Positions 29,837 to 38,539 of a DNA stretch of 64,000 nucleotides are shown here, piece by piece (the stretch's first letter is position 1; the number at the start of each line of letters is the position of its first letter). A program made the translations under genes and the position numbers. The stretch is from Verrucomicrobiota bacterium JB022 (GTDB taxonomy: Bacteria; Verrucomicrobiota; Verrucomicrobiia; Opitutales; Oceanipulchritudinaceae): NCBI GenBank assembly GCA_030673845.1, contig JAUTCQ010000019.1, forward strand, positions 1-64,000, read 5' to 3'. The notes under the pieces were generated by a model that saw only the letters and a list, made by a program, of their open reading frames with translations, ran no database searches and had not been told where the DNA came from.

Positions 29837-30937
29837 ATGTCCGACGAGATCGAGCTGTTTCAAAATCTGCTGGAGCTGGCCGTGGAAAACGGCGCCAGCG
29901 ATATTCACATCAAGACCGACAAGCCAGCGGTGTTGCGGATCCACGGCTCGCTGGAGCCGGTCGACATGGATGCCCTGCGCCAGGAGCAGATCCTGACTTT
30001 TGTCGAGGCGGCCTGCCCGGGTGAATTTATCGACCGCTGGAAGGTCGAGCACCAGATCGACTTTGCCTACGTGTTGCCGGGAGTGGCTCGTTTTCGCGTG
30101 AATGCCTTTTATCAGCGGGGCACGCCAAGTATTGCGTTTCGCTACGTCAACGACCAGCCGCCGACCTTCGAGAAGCTGAACCACAACCCGGAGGACTTCG
30201 TCAAGCTGTGCCAGTACAACGACGGCATTACGCTGGTCTGTGGCCCCACGGGTTCGGGCAAGAGCTCGACGCTTGCGGCAATGCTCAACTGGATCAACCA
30301 CAACGAAGATGCCCACATCGTCACGCTGGAAGACCCGATCGAGTTTACCTACACCGACGTCAAGAGCATGTTCAACCAGCGCGAGATCGGCATCGACACC
30401 CGCGACTTTGCACAGGCGATGCGTGCGGTGCTGCGGCAAGACCCGGACATCATCCTGATCGGCGAAATGCGGGATGCGGAGACCTTCGACGTCGCGCTCT
30501 CCGCAGCCGAGACGGGGCACTATGTGTTTGGCACGCTGCACAGCTCCAGCGCCCAGCAGAGCGTGCAGCGCCTCTTCGAGTTTTACCCGCCGGAGCAGCA
30601 TATGGGCTTGCGTCGTCAGATTGCCAGTGCGCTGCGTTCGACCGTCACCCAACGGCTTGTGCCGGCCCTCGACGGCGGTCGTATGCCGATCACAGAGGTG
30701 TTTATCGTCGAGGGGCTCGCCCGGACGATCATCGGCGAAGGCGAGCTGCACAAGATCAACGCTGTGATTGAGGCTTCGCATGAGCTGGGCTCGCACACCT
30801 TCAATCAGGACCTTTTTCGGCTGGTGAAGGCGGGCAAGATTACCAAGCAGACTGCGCTGGCTTACTCGCCGAACCCGAAGGCGCTCGAGATGAACCTCAA
30901 GGGGATCTTCCTCTCCACCGGTGGGCTTGTGTCTTAA
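29837..30937 (+). CDS. pilT: PilT/PilU-family type IV pilus retraction ATPase
   Basis: The product has 366 residues from ATG 29837; earlier in-frame ATGs at 29789 and 29804 are possible. It is a hexameric cytoplasmic motor that retracts type IV pili. It has an N-terminal PAS-like domain (ASDIHIK near 25), Walker A GPTGSGKSS, Walker B region ILIGEMRDAET, the His box GTLHSSSA, and a C-terminal domain with the conserved TQRLVP. The C-terminal extension resembles PilU. No other pilus gene is adjacent except the overlapping secreted-protein gene downstream. Confidence 0.9.
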   Translation: MSDEIELFQNLLELAVENGASDIHIKTDKPAVLRIHGSLEPVDMDALRQEQILTFVEAACPGEFIDRWKVEHQIDFAYVLPGVARFRVNAFYQRGTPSIAFRYVNDQPPTFEKLNHNPEDFVKLCQYNDGITLVCGPTGSGKSSTLAAMLNWINHNEDAHIVTLEDPIEFTYTDVKSMFNQREIGIDTRDFAQAMRAVLRQDPDIILIGEMRDAETFDVALSAAETGHYVFGTLHSSSAQQSVQRLFEFYPPEQHMGLRRQIASALRSTVTQRLVPALDGGRMPITEVFIVEGLARTIIGEGELHKINAVIEASHELGSHTFNQDLFRLVKAGKITKQTALAYSPNPKALEMNLKGIFLSTGGLVS

Positions 30938-31754
30938 GCTCTGGATTCTGCCTTTGGCTGCCGCAGGGCTGTCGGCTCAGGAGAATGCGACACCGCCGGT
31001 GGCCCCCGTGGAATTGCCGGAGGCAAACACGCGCGGTTTCAAGATCCTGCAGGACGAATTGCGCAAACTGGTGCCGGACGACCGTTTTGCCCCCGCCGAA
31101 GGTCCGCCGGTAAGGATCGAGCGCAAGGCGGAAGGGGTGGAAGAACAGGGCGAGCTTGAGCGCTGGATCGCAGTGTTTGAAGGGCAGCCTGTCGAGGAAG
31201 CGCGGGTGGATGCCTTTGACGCACAGACGACGGCCGAGGATTTTTACCGTTTGGCAATGGAGATTGGCGGAGAGCGGCGGCCCACGCTGCCCCAGCAACC
31301 GCGCGGGTGGGACTTGATCGACTTGGATGCGCTGCCCGGCGGCGACTGGATACCGGCGTGGCCGGATGTTCCGGAAGCGCCCATGGCCGGGAACGGCATC
31401 GTGTTGGACCACCGTCAGGCGATTGACGCCATCATGCCGCCAACCCTTCGTGCGGTATCATGGACACACGAAGAGGTCGTGAACCCTTACCTGGACGCGA
31501 GCGCGCAAGGAGGGACCAATCCCTACCTGCAGTCTACGGTGGAGAATGTCGCGAGCACGGCCTTTTCGGTCGGCTATAGCGCTGCTGCGACGACGGATCT
31601 GGTATCCTGGCCGGTCCGCGAAGCGGCGGCTTCGCTGCCGAATCCCGTAACGCTGCCGCAGTCTTCGCCCGCCCCTGTCGACCAGCAACCAGCGCCTGAA
31701 GACAGCCAGCAGTCGAGCCGCTTCAGTTCTTTCAGCTCTTGGGAGCGGCGCTAA
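30921..31754 (+). CDS. Predicted exported protein of unknown function
   Basis: The product has 277 residues if it starts at GTG 30921, inside the last 17 bases of pilT. A short hydrophobic N-terminal signal ends near LSAQE. The mature part is acidic, rich in Pro, Glu and Ala, with few predicted helices and a Ser/Gln-rich tail. It contains no domain I recognise. The overlap with pilT suggests translational coupling and perhaps a surface or pilus-linked role; that is inference. The sequence between pilT and metF has no better frame, and codon usage matches the neighbours. Confidence 0.65.
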   Translation: MGLCLKLWILPLAAAGLSAQENATPPVAPVELPEANTRGFKILQDELRKLVPDDRFAPAEGPPVRIERKAEGVEEQGELERWIAVFEGQPVEEARVDAFDAQTTAEDFYRLAMEIGGERRPTLPQQPRGWDLIDLDALPGGDWIPAWPDVPEAPMAGNGIVLDHRQAIDAIMPPTLRAVSWTHEEVVNPYLDASAQGGTNPYLQSTVENVASTAFSVGYSAAATTDLVSWPVREAAASLPNPVTLPQSSPAPVDQQPAPEDSQQSSRFSSFSSWERR

Positions 31755-31785
31755 AAAAGGCGGACCGGTAAAAACCGGGTCCGCC
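31753..31785 (-). terminator. Rho-independent terminator of metF
   Basis: On the - strand GGCGGACCCGG pairs with CCGGTCCGCC around a TTTTTA loop and is followed by six T residues. It lies 27 bases after the metF stop. The T-run overlaps the end of the convergent exported-protein gene. Confidence 0.88.
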
Positions 31786-31811
31786 CATGCAGAGAAGAGT
31801 AGGGTGACCGC

Positions 31812-32714
31812 TTAGGCCTTGATGGCCGGTTGCCAGAGGCCGGCCTCACGGAGGCGGTGGGCTAGCTCGACTACCATGTTGCTGCGGTTCATGATGTAGA
31901 GGTGCACGCCGGGCGCGCCGCCTTCGAGCAGCTCCTGGATCTGGCGGAAGCACCAGTCTACGCCTACGCGGTGCACCGCTTCGGTGTCGTCGCCCGCTTT
32001 TTCGAGCATGGCGTCGAGCTCCGCCGGGATGTGGTTGCAGAAGCGGCGGGCCTGCTTGCCGGAGCGGATCGGCATGAGGCCCGGGATGATCGGGGCGTCG
32101 ATGCCAATGGCCCGCGCCTTTTCGACAAACGAGAAGTAATTACGATTGTCGTAGAAGAGCTGGGTGGTCGCGAATGAGCCGCCCTTGTCGATCTTTGACT
32201 TGAGGTGGCGCAGATCATCCTCGGCAGACACCGCTTGAGGGTGCACCTCCGGGTAGGCGGCTACGCCCATGCAGAGCTCTGGGTAGTGCCCCTTCAGCAG
32301 CTCAACCAGCTCACTGGCGTAGTGGCAGCCGTCGGGGTGGGGGGTAAAGTCGGTCTCGCCCTTGGGCGGGTCGCCGCGCAGGGCCATGAGGTTTACAAAG
32401 CCATCTTTCCAATATTCGCCCACCAGCTCCACGACTTCGGCCTTGGAGTTACCGACGCACGTAAAGTGGGGCATCACCTCAAAGCCATACTGGTCGCGCA
32501 GGATGCGGGCATAGCGGTAGGTGCGCTCTTGCGTCGTGCCGCCGGCGCCATAGGTGATGGAGACGAAATCGGGCTGCACCTGTTGCTGGATTTCGAGCGC
32601 GGTCTGGACGATCAGCTCGCCTCCGGCATCGTCCTTCGGCGGGAAGAACTCAACGGAAAGCAGCGGATGGTCTTTCGCCGCGAGAATATCTGAGATTGCA
32701 CGTCCACGATTCAT
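31812..32714 (-). CDS. metF: 5,10-methylenetetrahydrofolate reductase
   Basis: The product has 300 residues, an FAD-dependent TIM-barrel enzyme. It makes 5-methyltetrahydrofolate for methionine synthesis. The catalytic Glu is in SVEFFPPK, followed by ITYGAGGTT, LMALRGDPP and TQLFYDN for FAD and folate binding. The length matches bacterial MetF. It is monocistronic or follows rlmN across a 182-base gap containing a long inverted repeat (32794-32879) that may regulate it. A strong terminator follows. Confidence 0.95.
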   Translation of the reverse strand: MNRGRAISDILAAKDHPLLSVEFFPPKDDAGGELIVQTALEIQQQVQPDFVSITYGAGGTTQERTYRYARILRDQYGFEVMPHFTCVGNSKAEVVELVGEYWKDGFVNLMALRGDPPKGETDFTPHPDGCHYASELVELLKGHYPELCMGVAAYPEVHPQAVSAEDDLRHLKSKIDKGGSFATTQLFYDNRNYFSFVEKARAIGIDAPIIPGLMPIRSGKQARRFCNHIPAELDAMLEKAGDDTEAVHRVGVDWCFRQIQELLEGGAPGVHLYIMNRSNMVVELAHRLREAGLWQPAIKA

Positions 32715-32793
32715 ATCTTCCCATCAGGATGCCTTGATGAATCCCTGTGTAAAGCTTTTTCCAGTAAACGGTCTATGGGAACAGGAGTTATAA

Positions 32794-32879
32794 AGAGTAA
32801 AAAGGAGTTCTGAATCCACTGAGAGAGTGCGCGCGAAAGCCCCTCCATCTTCAATTATATCCTGACTCTTTTTACTCCT
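32794..32879. repeat. A/T-rich inverted repeat in the metF leader
   Basis: AGAGTAAAAAGGAGT (32794-32808) and ACTCTTTTTACTCCT (32865-32879) are inverted repeats sharing a perfect GAGTAAAAAG core with a one-base offset beyond it. They are 56 bases apart in the 182-base gap between rlmN and metF. An extra AGGAGT half lies at 32783-32788. Possible roles are a repressor operator with looped half-sites or an RNA stem; no T-run follows. Confidence 0.55.
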
Positions 32880-32896
32880 GTTTAATAAATACTGTT

Positions 32897-34021
32897 TTAC
32901 GCTTCCGCCATTTCCAGCGTGCCGCGTTCGCGCTCGGTCTGGAGGCGGAGTTGGCCGCAGGCTGCTTCGATATCGTGGCCCTTTTCCTTACGGATGGTAA
33001 AGGAAACGTCGTTGTCCTTCAGGACTTGGCCGAAGGCGATCTGGCGGCGGATGTTGGGGCGCTTCCACGGCAGACCCTCGACCTTGTTGTAAGGGATGAG
33101 ATTGACGTGGGCGTGCAGGTCGCGGGCGATGCGACTGAGCGCGTGTGCCTGCTCGAAGGTATCGTTGATCTGGTCGATCAGGATGTATTCGAGCGTGAGC
33201 ATGCGCCCGTGCTTTTCGGCAAAATACTCGACCGCCGGCAGCAGCTCTTCGAGCGGATACTTGCGGTTGACGGGCATGATCTGCTGGCGCACGTCGTTGG
33301 TGGCTCCGTGCAGGCTCAGCGCGAGGCGGAACTGGATCGGCTCGTCCGCGAGCTGGCGGATCTGCGGGGCGAGGCCGCTGGTGGAGATGGTGATGCGGCG
33401 GGCACCGAAGCCGAGGCCCCAGTCGGCATTGAGCAGGCGGATGGTGCCGACGACGGCGTCGTAGTTGGCCAGCGGCTCTCCCATGCCCATGAAGACAATG
33501 TTGTCGATGGGGGTGGCTGCGCCGGGCTTTTCGCCAAAGCGCTCGGCCTCCAGGCGGGAGACGTGGAGAAATTGGCCGACGATCTCACCCTGAGTCAGGT
33601 TGCGCTTCCAGCCGGCTAGGCCGGAGGCGCAGAAGCGGCACCCATAGGCGCAGCCGACCTGGCTGGAGACGCAGATCGTCTTGCGGCTGGCGTCCTGGCC
33701 CACGCCTTCCATCGGGTAGCGGATCAAGACCGTCTCGATCAGGCGGCCGTCTTCCTGCTCCAGCAGCAGCTTTTCGGTAATGTCGCTGGCCTGCTTCACC
33801 AGCACCTGCTTGGAGGGGGAGATGACGTAACGCTCGCCCAGCCACTGGCGCAGGTTTTGGGGCAGATTGGTCATGTCGTCGACCTTTTCCACCCGCTTCT
33901 TGTAGAGCCAGTCGGTGATCTGCTTGGCGCGGAAAGATTGGAAGCCGGCGTCCTGCAAGGCAGCCTGCAGGCTTTCGAGGGTCTCACCGTAAAGGGAGGG
34001 CTTGGCGGGAACGAAGCGCAT
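32897..34021 (-). CDS. rlmN: Dual-specificity rRNA/tRNA adenine-C2 methyltransferase
   Basis: The product has 374 residues, a radical-SAM enzyme. It methylates C2 of A2503 in 23S rRNA and A37 in some tRNAs. The N-terminal helix-hairpin domain runs from 1 to about 95. The iron-sulfur cluster motif is CAYGCRFC, followed by MGMGEPLANYD and STSGLAP. The catalytic Cys pair should be the one in GHDIEAACGQL near the C-terminus and its partner in the barrel. All are intact. It precedes metF on the - strand and diverges from the first exbD gene. Confidence 0.96.
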   Translation of the reverse strand: MRFVPAKPSLYGETLESLQAALQDAGFQSFRAKQITDWLYKKRVEKVDDMTNLPQNLRQWLGERYVISPSKQVLVKQASDITEKLLLEQEDGRLIETVLIRYPMEGVGQDASRKTICVSSQVGCAYGCRFCASGLAGWKRNLTQGEIVGQFLHVSRLEAERFGEKPGAATPIDNIVFMGMGEPLANYDAVVGTIRLLNADWGLGFGARRITISTSGLAPQIRQLADEPIQFRLALSLHGATNDVRQQIMPVNRKYPLEELLPAVEYFAEKHGRMLTLEYILIDQINDTFEQAHALSRIARDLHAHVNLIPYNKVEGLPWKRPNIRRQIAFGQVLKDNDVSFTIRKEKGHDIEAACGQLRLQTERERGTLEMAEA

Positions 34022-34121
34022 GAAGGGATATCAAACTCAGAATCGCGGGCCGGGCTGCAAGGAAAAGTTCTTGCGGAAATAGCGGCCCTGAAGCACTATA
34101 GTAGAGAACCTACTCCTTTTC

Positions 34122-34532
34122 ATGAGCCGAAAGCGACACATTAACAAAGGCGATGACAATACGGATATCAACATCTCCCCGATGATTGATATGGTGTTCA
34201 TCCTCCTGATTTTCTTCATTGTCACCACTGTATTCGTCGATGAACGCGGGGTGCCGATCGACAAGCCTACCCCCTCGCCGGATCAGGCGCAGCAGAACGA
34301 CAGCGAGCCCGTCATTTTCCGCATCACCCGCAATGGTAACGTGATGTACCATGATAATGAGGTGACGCTCAATCGGGCTGAGGAAGTCGTGAAGGAAGCC
34401 CTTTCCCAAAACGATGTGCCCGTGATCCTGCAGGTGCAGCGCGGCGCGCAGGCTGGCCGGATGATCCAGGTGATGGACGCCGCTCGCCGGGTGAAGGATA
34501 CCGTGAAGATCACTGTCAGTACGGTGGAATAG
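34122..34532 (+). CDS. exbD: ExbD/TolR-family proton-channel subunit, paralogue 1
   Basis: The product has 136 residues. It has a short cytoplasmic N-terminus, one transmembrane helix (about 24-42) carrying the proton-conducting Asp23 in ISPMIDMVF, and a periplasmic domain. It should work with an ExbB/TolQ-type partner to energise outer-membrane transport or envelope constriction. No exbB, tolQ or tonB is in the window. It has a close paralogue 140 bases downstream; the N-terminal 45 residues and the C-terminal half are nearly identical. A hairpin terminator separates the two. Confidence 0.92.
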   Translation: MSRKRHINKGDDNTDINISPMIDMVFILLIFFIVTTVFVDERGVPIDKPTPSPDQAQQNDSEPVIFRITRNGNVMYHDNEVTLNRAEEVVKEALSQNDVPVILQVQRGAQAGRMIQVMDAARRVKDTVKITVSTVE

Positions 34533-34558
34533 TTTTCGCGACAGCATTTTCACCTGTT

Positions 34559-34597
34559 AAGCCAGCCTTCTACGGTAATGTAGGGCTGGCTTCTTTA
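34559..34597 (+). terminator. Terminator between the two exbD genes
   Basis: AAGCCAGCC...CTAC pairs with GTAG...GGCTGGCTT around a GGTAAT loop, followed by TTCTTT. It lies 27 bases after the first exbD stop, so the second copy probably has its own promoter or depends on readthrough. Confidence 0.75.
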
Positions 34598-34672
34598 TGC
34601 CCGCCGGTGGCGCGCTCGGCTTGAGGATGTAGCTCCCAGCTTAAAGAGTCAGGAAACGAACCCCACTCCTGC

Positions 34673-35083
34673 ATGAGCCGTAAAAGACACGTCCCCCGCA
34701 CCGACGACAACACCGACATCAACATCTCCCCGATGATCGATATGGTGTTCATCCTCCTGATCTTCTTCATCGTCACGACTGTGTTCGTCGATGAAAAGGG
34801 GGTGCCGATCGACAAGCCGACCCCTAGTTCGCAGCCGACCGACCCGAATGATAGCAAGCCGGTCATCTTCCGCATCACCAAGAACGGTACCATCGTCCAC
34901 GAACAGGACGAAGTGACGCTGCGCGGGGTGGAAGACATCGTGCAGGAGGCGCTCTCCCAGGCCGATGTGCCCGTGATCCTGCAGGTGCAGCGCGGCTCTC
35001 AGGCCGGCCGGATGATCCAGGTGATGGACGCCACCCGCCGGGTAAAGGATACCGCAAAGATCACCGTCAGCACGGTCGAGTAA
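34673..35083 (+). CDS. exbD: ExbD/TolR-family proton-channel subunit, paralogue 2
   Basis: The product has 136 residues, the same length as its upstream paralogue. It shares the DDNTDINISPMIDM start, Asp23, and the C-terminal QAGRMIQVMDA segment. Differences cluster in the linker after the membrane helix (about 48-60) and in residues 70-90, the part expected to meet periplasmic partners. A recent tandem duplication is likely, followed by divergence in the partner-facing region. Its stop lies 9 bases from the end of the convergent symporter gene. Confidence 0.92.
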   Translation: MSRKRHVPRTDDNTDINISPMIDMVFILLIFFIVTTVFVDEKGVPIDKPTPSSQPTDPNDSKPVIFRITKNGTIVHEQDEVTLRGVEDIVQEALSQADVPVILQVQRGSQAGRMIQVMDATRRVKDTAKITVSTVE

Positions 35084-35092
35084 GGTCTCGGC

Positions 35093-36379
35093 CTAGGCAT
35101 CCATCTTGCGGAAAAGGGCCTCGTCGAGGTCGCCTTCTCCCTTCGCCACGATACACGTGACGGTCGCATCGCCCGTCACGTTTACGGCTGTCCGCGTCAT
35201 GTCGAGCAGCCGGTCGACGCCCACGATGAAGGCGATCGGCTCCAGTGGCAGGCCCACTTGGGTCAACACCGCGCCGAGCGTGACGAGGCCCACCGATGGA
35301 ATCGCGGCCGTGCCAATGGAGGCCATTGTGGCCATAAGCACCACGATCACGCACTGGATCAGCGTCAGGTCGACGCCGACGTAGTTGGCGACAAAGACGG
35401 TGGCGACGCCCTGCATGATGGCGGTGCCGTCCATATTGATCGTGGCGCCGAGCGGAACCGTGAAGGCGGCCACGCTGTTTTTGACGCCCAGGCGGTGCTC
35501 ACTGGTTTCGAGCGTCAGCGGGATCGTTGCGCCGCTGCTGGCCGTCGCAAAGGCGTTGAGCTGCACGCGCCACATTTTGGCAAAAAAGGGCAGGGGGTTG
35601 AGCCGCCCGAGCAGGACGAGCAGCCCGGAATATGTGACCGCTGCATGGATCAGCAACACGCCCAGGACGGTAAAGAAATACTTCGCCAGGGGCACGATTC
35701 CTTCCAGCCCCATGGTCGCAAAAGTCTTTGCGACGAGGCCGAAGACCCCGAGGGGGGCGAAGATCATCACGATCCAGACCATCCGCATCACTACGTCGTT
35801 GAGCGACTCAAAGAAGGCTTTGACCGGTGCCGCGCGCTCGCCGACCTGCACAATGGCCACCGCGACGAAGACCGAAAAGACGATCACCTGCAGCATCTCG
35901 GCCGTGGCCATGGCCTGCACGGGGTTGTCCGGCACGATTTCCGTCAACACCTGGGCGAGCGGCTTGCTGGCGTGGCCTTCGTAAACGGCATTGGGATCGT
36001 CGGGCACGCTGGAGCCGGGCTTGACCACGGAGGCGACCGCCAGGGCGAGGCTGATCGCGATAGCCGTCGTCGCAATATAAAGCGCGAGGGCCTTGAGGCT
36101 CATGCGGCCCAGTTTGCGGATGTCTTGCAGGGCGATGATCCCGCAAACGATCGAGACGAAGACCAGCGGCACCACCAGCATCTTCAGCAGCCGCATGAAC
36201 ATTCCACCGACGACCTGGAAGGCGCCTTGCGATAGGTAGGTGGAGATCCATTCGACATCCCCCGCAAAGATATTGATCAGCAGCCCGACCAGAATCCCGA
36301 GGATCATGGCGCAGAGAATGGCGTAGGTGAGCAGGTGCTGATTGCGGGGCTTGGGGGCGGGGGAGTCGGCTGGGCTCAT
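35093..36379 (-). CDS. Dicarboxylate/amino acid:cation symporter (DAACS family)
   Basis: The product has 428 residues with about eight transmembrane segments and two re-entrant loops. It imports glutamate, aspartate or C4-dicarboxylates with Na+ or H+ across the inner membrane. Family motifs are ASSGATIPLTLE in hairpin 1, the GATINMDGTA segment in helix 7 that binds cation, IGTAAIPSVG in hairpin 2, and VDRLLDMTRTAVNVTGD in helix 8 with the substrate-binding Asp and Asn. All are intact. It lies 11 bases after the HAD gene on the same strand and may be cotranscribed with it. Confidence 0.93.
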   Translation of the reverse strand: MSPADSPAPKPRNQHLLTYAILCAMILGILVGLLINIFAGDVEWISTYLSQGAFQVVGGMFMRLLKMLVVPLVFVSIVCGIIALQDIRKLGRMSLKALALYIATTAIAISLALAVASVVKPGSSVPDDPNAVYEGHASKPLAQVLTEIVPDNPVQAMATAEMLQVIVFSVFVAVAIVQVGERAAPVKAFFESLNDVVMRMVWIVMIFAPLGVFGLVAKTFATMGLEGIVPLAKYFFTVLGVLLIHAAVTYSGLLVLLGRLNPLPFFAKMWRVQLNAFATASSGATIPLTLETSEHRLGVKNSVAAFTVPLGATINMDGTAIMQGVATVFVANYVGVDLTLIQCVIVVLMATMASIGTAAIPSVGLVTLGAVLTQVGLPLEPIAFIVGVDRLLDMTRTAVNVTGDATVTCIVAKGEGDLDEALFRKMDA

Positions 36380-36390
36380 GTGGTTCTTTC

Positions 36391-37047
36391 TTAGCGCTGG
36401 AGAAGTTCGAGCAGGCGGGAGACGGTGAGGTCGGCAAAGGAGTCGATGACCAGATCCGCCTGCGGCAGGTCTTGTGCCGGGTGCGTCGTGGTGATGCCGA
36501 TGGCCAGCATTTGCGCATTTTTGGCCGCCTGCAGGCCGTGCGGAGCGTCTTCAAACACCGCACAACGCTCCGGTGGCACGCCCAGCTTTTCCGCGCAGGT
36601 CAAAAATACCTCCGGGTCGGGTTTGCCGTTTTTCACTTCGTCGCCGCAGGTGCTGGCAGCAAAAAAGCCGTCGAGGCCAGCGGTCGCCGCCGCCACATTG
36701 ATATTCTCGCGAGGGGTGGAGGTGCCGATGGCGCAGGGCACCCCGGCTGCGCGTAAGGCTTCGAGGAAGGGCAGCACTCCCGGCAGGGGGCGCAGCGTCA
36801 TGGTGCCCAGACGCGCGCGGTAGAGCTCTTCCTTGCGGTCGCCGAGGCGGGAGATCTCGGCCTCGTCCTGAGACCAGACGTAGATCTCGCGGATGATCTT
36901 GGGGTTGGTGTAGCCGAAGCCTTTGACGAAGTGATTCTCGGGCAGTGCGAGGCCCTCGTCGGCGGCCAGCGTTTCCCAAGCCCACTTGTGCGCGGCGGAC
37001 GAGTCCACCAATGTACCGTCCCAGTCGAATATTGCGGCGATGCCCAT
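36391..37047 (-). CDS. HAD-superfamily phosphatase (beta-phosphoglucomutase/GPH-like)
   Basis: The product has 218 residues. Motif I is FDWDGTLVDS with nucleophile and acid Asp, motif II is the Ser/Thr of GTSTPREN, motif III the Lys in VKNGKPDPE, and motif IV FEDAPHG. A helical cap (about 20-85) fits subfamily I members such as phosphoglycolate phosphatase, beta-phosphoglucomutase and sugar phosphatases. The substrate cannot be assigned. ATG 37047 is used because the family starts just before motif I. It lies upstream of the symporter gene and diverges from fabV. Confidence 0.88.
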   Translation of the reverse strand: MGIAAIFDWDGTLVDSSAAHKWAWETLAADEGLALPENHFVKGFGYTNPKIIREIYVWSQDEAEISRLGDRKEELYRARLGTMTLRPLPGVLPFLEALRAAGVPCAIGTSTPRENINVAAATAGLDGFFAASTCGDEVKNGKPDPEVFLTCAEKLGVPPERCAVFEDAPHGLQAAKNAQMLAIGITTTHPAQDLPQADLVIDSFADLTVSRLLELLQR

Positions 37048-37162
37048 GCGGGCAGAATTAGGGCCTGGCGGCGAGGCGCAAGCGATTTTTGCTTTGCCCC
37101 GGCACGTCGAGAGCCTACGCTCCGCACCCAACTAGGAGAATCGCAACCAATTTCCCCACAAC

Positions 37163-38350
37163 ATGATCATTAAACCGAGAATTCGTGGCTTTGTCTGCAT
37201 CACGGCGCACCCCGAGGGCTGCGCTCAACACGTAAGGGATCAGATCGCGGTCGTTCGCGGTAATGGGCCGATCAAGGATGGCCCGAAGAAGGTCCTCGTT
37301 CTCGGTGCCTCGACCGGCTATGGCCTCTCTACCCGTATCGTCTCGGCCTTTGGCAGCGACGCCGCCACCCTTGGCGTGTTCTTCGAGCGGCCGGCCGGCA
37401 ACGGCAAGCCCGCGTCCGCCGGTTGGTACAATTCGGTGGCCTTCGAGGAAGAAGCGAAGAAGGAGGGCCTTTACGCCAAGTCCATCAATGGCGACGCCTT
37501 CTCCGATGAGGTGAAGCAGCAGGTGATTGAGACGATCAAGGCCGACCTCGGCCAGGTCGACCTCGTGATCTACAGCCTTGCCGCCCCGCGCCGGACCGAC
37601 CCTGTGACGGGCGAGACTTACCGCAGCACGCTCAAGCCCATTGGCAAGCCCTTTACCGCCAACAACCTCGATACGGACAAGAAGCAGATCCAGCCGGTGA
37701 CGATCGAGCCCGCGACCGAAGAAGAAATCGAGGGCACCGTCAAGGTGATGGGCGGCGAAGACTGGGAACGCTGGATGCAGCAGCTCGAAGCCGCCGGCGT
37801 CCTGGCCGATGGCTGCACCAGCATCGCCTACGACTATATCGGGCCCGAAGTCACCTGGCCCGTCTACCACGAGGGCACGATTGGCGCGGCCAAGCAGCAC
37901 CTGCGCGATACGGCCCAGCGCATCGATGCGCAACTGAAAGTCAACCGCGGTCGTGCGTTCATCTCCGTCAACAAGGCGGTGGTGACTCAGGCCAGCAGCG
38001 CCATCCCGGTGGTGCCGCTCTACGTCTCTATCCTCTTCAAGGTGATGAAGGAAAAGGGCACGCACGAAGACACAATCGAGCAGATCGACCGTCTTTTCCG
38101 CACCCAGGCCTACAACGGCGCCGCGCTCGACTTCGACGACGAAGGCCGCGTGCGGATGGACGACTGGGAAATGCGCGAGGAAGTGCAACAGGCCGTCCGC
38201 GAGATCTGGCCCCACGTCACGACCGAGACGATCGACACGCACACCGATTTTGCCGGCTATCAGGAGAACTTCCTGCGCCTCTTCGGTTTCGGCCTCAAGG
38301 GTGTCGATTACGATGCCGAGGTGGAGCCCGAGCGCGATTTCCCGGCGTAA
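37163..38350 (+). CDS. fabV: Enoyl-[ACP]/trans-2-enoyl-CoA reductase FabV
   Basis: The product has 395 residues, standard for FabV. It reduces the enoyl intermediate in fatty acid elongation with NADH and is naturally tolerant of triclosan. The N-terminus MIIKPRIRGFVC..HPEGC is characteristic. The NAD site is VLGASTGYGL, the segment YSLAAPRR precedes the substrate loop, and the catalytic Tyr-8X-Lys pair lies in the VYHEGTIGAAK stretch. It stands alone with a strong terminator at 38385. fabD lies 1.7 kb downstream. Confidence 0.96.
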   Translation: MIIKPRIRGFVCITAHPEGCAQHVRDQIAVVRGNGPIKDGPKKVLVLGASTGYGLSTRIVSAFGSDAATLGVFFERPAGNGKPASAGWYNSVAFEEEAKKEGLYAKSINGDAFSDEVKQQVIETIKADLGQVDLVIYSLAAPRRTDPVTGETYRSTLKPIGKPFTANNLDTDKKQIQPVTIEPATEEEIEGTVKVMGGEDWERWMQQLEAAGVLADGCTSIAYDYIGPEVTWPVYHEGTIGAAKQHLRDTAQRIDAQLKVNRGRAFISVNKAVVTQASSAIPVVPLYVSILFKVMKEKGTHEDTIEQIDRLFRTQAYNGAALDFDDEGRVRMDDWEMREEVQQAVREIWPHVTTETIDTHTDFAGYQENFLRLFGFGLKGVDYDAEVEPERDFPA

Positions 38351-38384
38351 GAACCCGACAGCCCCCGCCTGCTTAAATTTGATC

Positions 38385-38415
38385 AGCCGCTACTCAACGT
38401 GGGTAGCGGCTTTTT
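38385..38415 (+). terminator. Rho-independent terminator of fabV
   Basis: AGCCGCTAC (38385-38393) pairs with GTAGCGGCT (38403-38411) around a 9-base loop, followed by TTTT. It lies 34 bases after the fabV stop. Confidence 0.92.
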
Positions 38416-38539
38416 CGTGGGCACGGCCAAGTGTGCCTTCAAATATACATTCTGCTGCCGATATTAAGCATCATAACGGGTTATGCCCCCTATGAGGCGC
38501 TCTTGCCTCTGGATGGCACCCCCCATGCTCAAAGGGTAG

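Noticed and set aside
32715-32896. A SAM-type riboswitch upstream of metF
   Set aside because: The leader was read for the conserved cores of SAM-I and SAM-II and neither was recognised. The repeats are A/T-rich and more like an operator.
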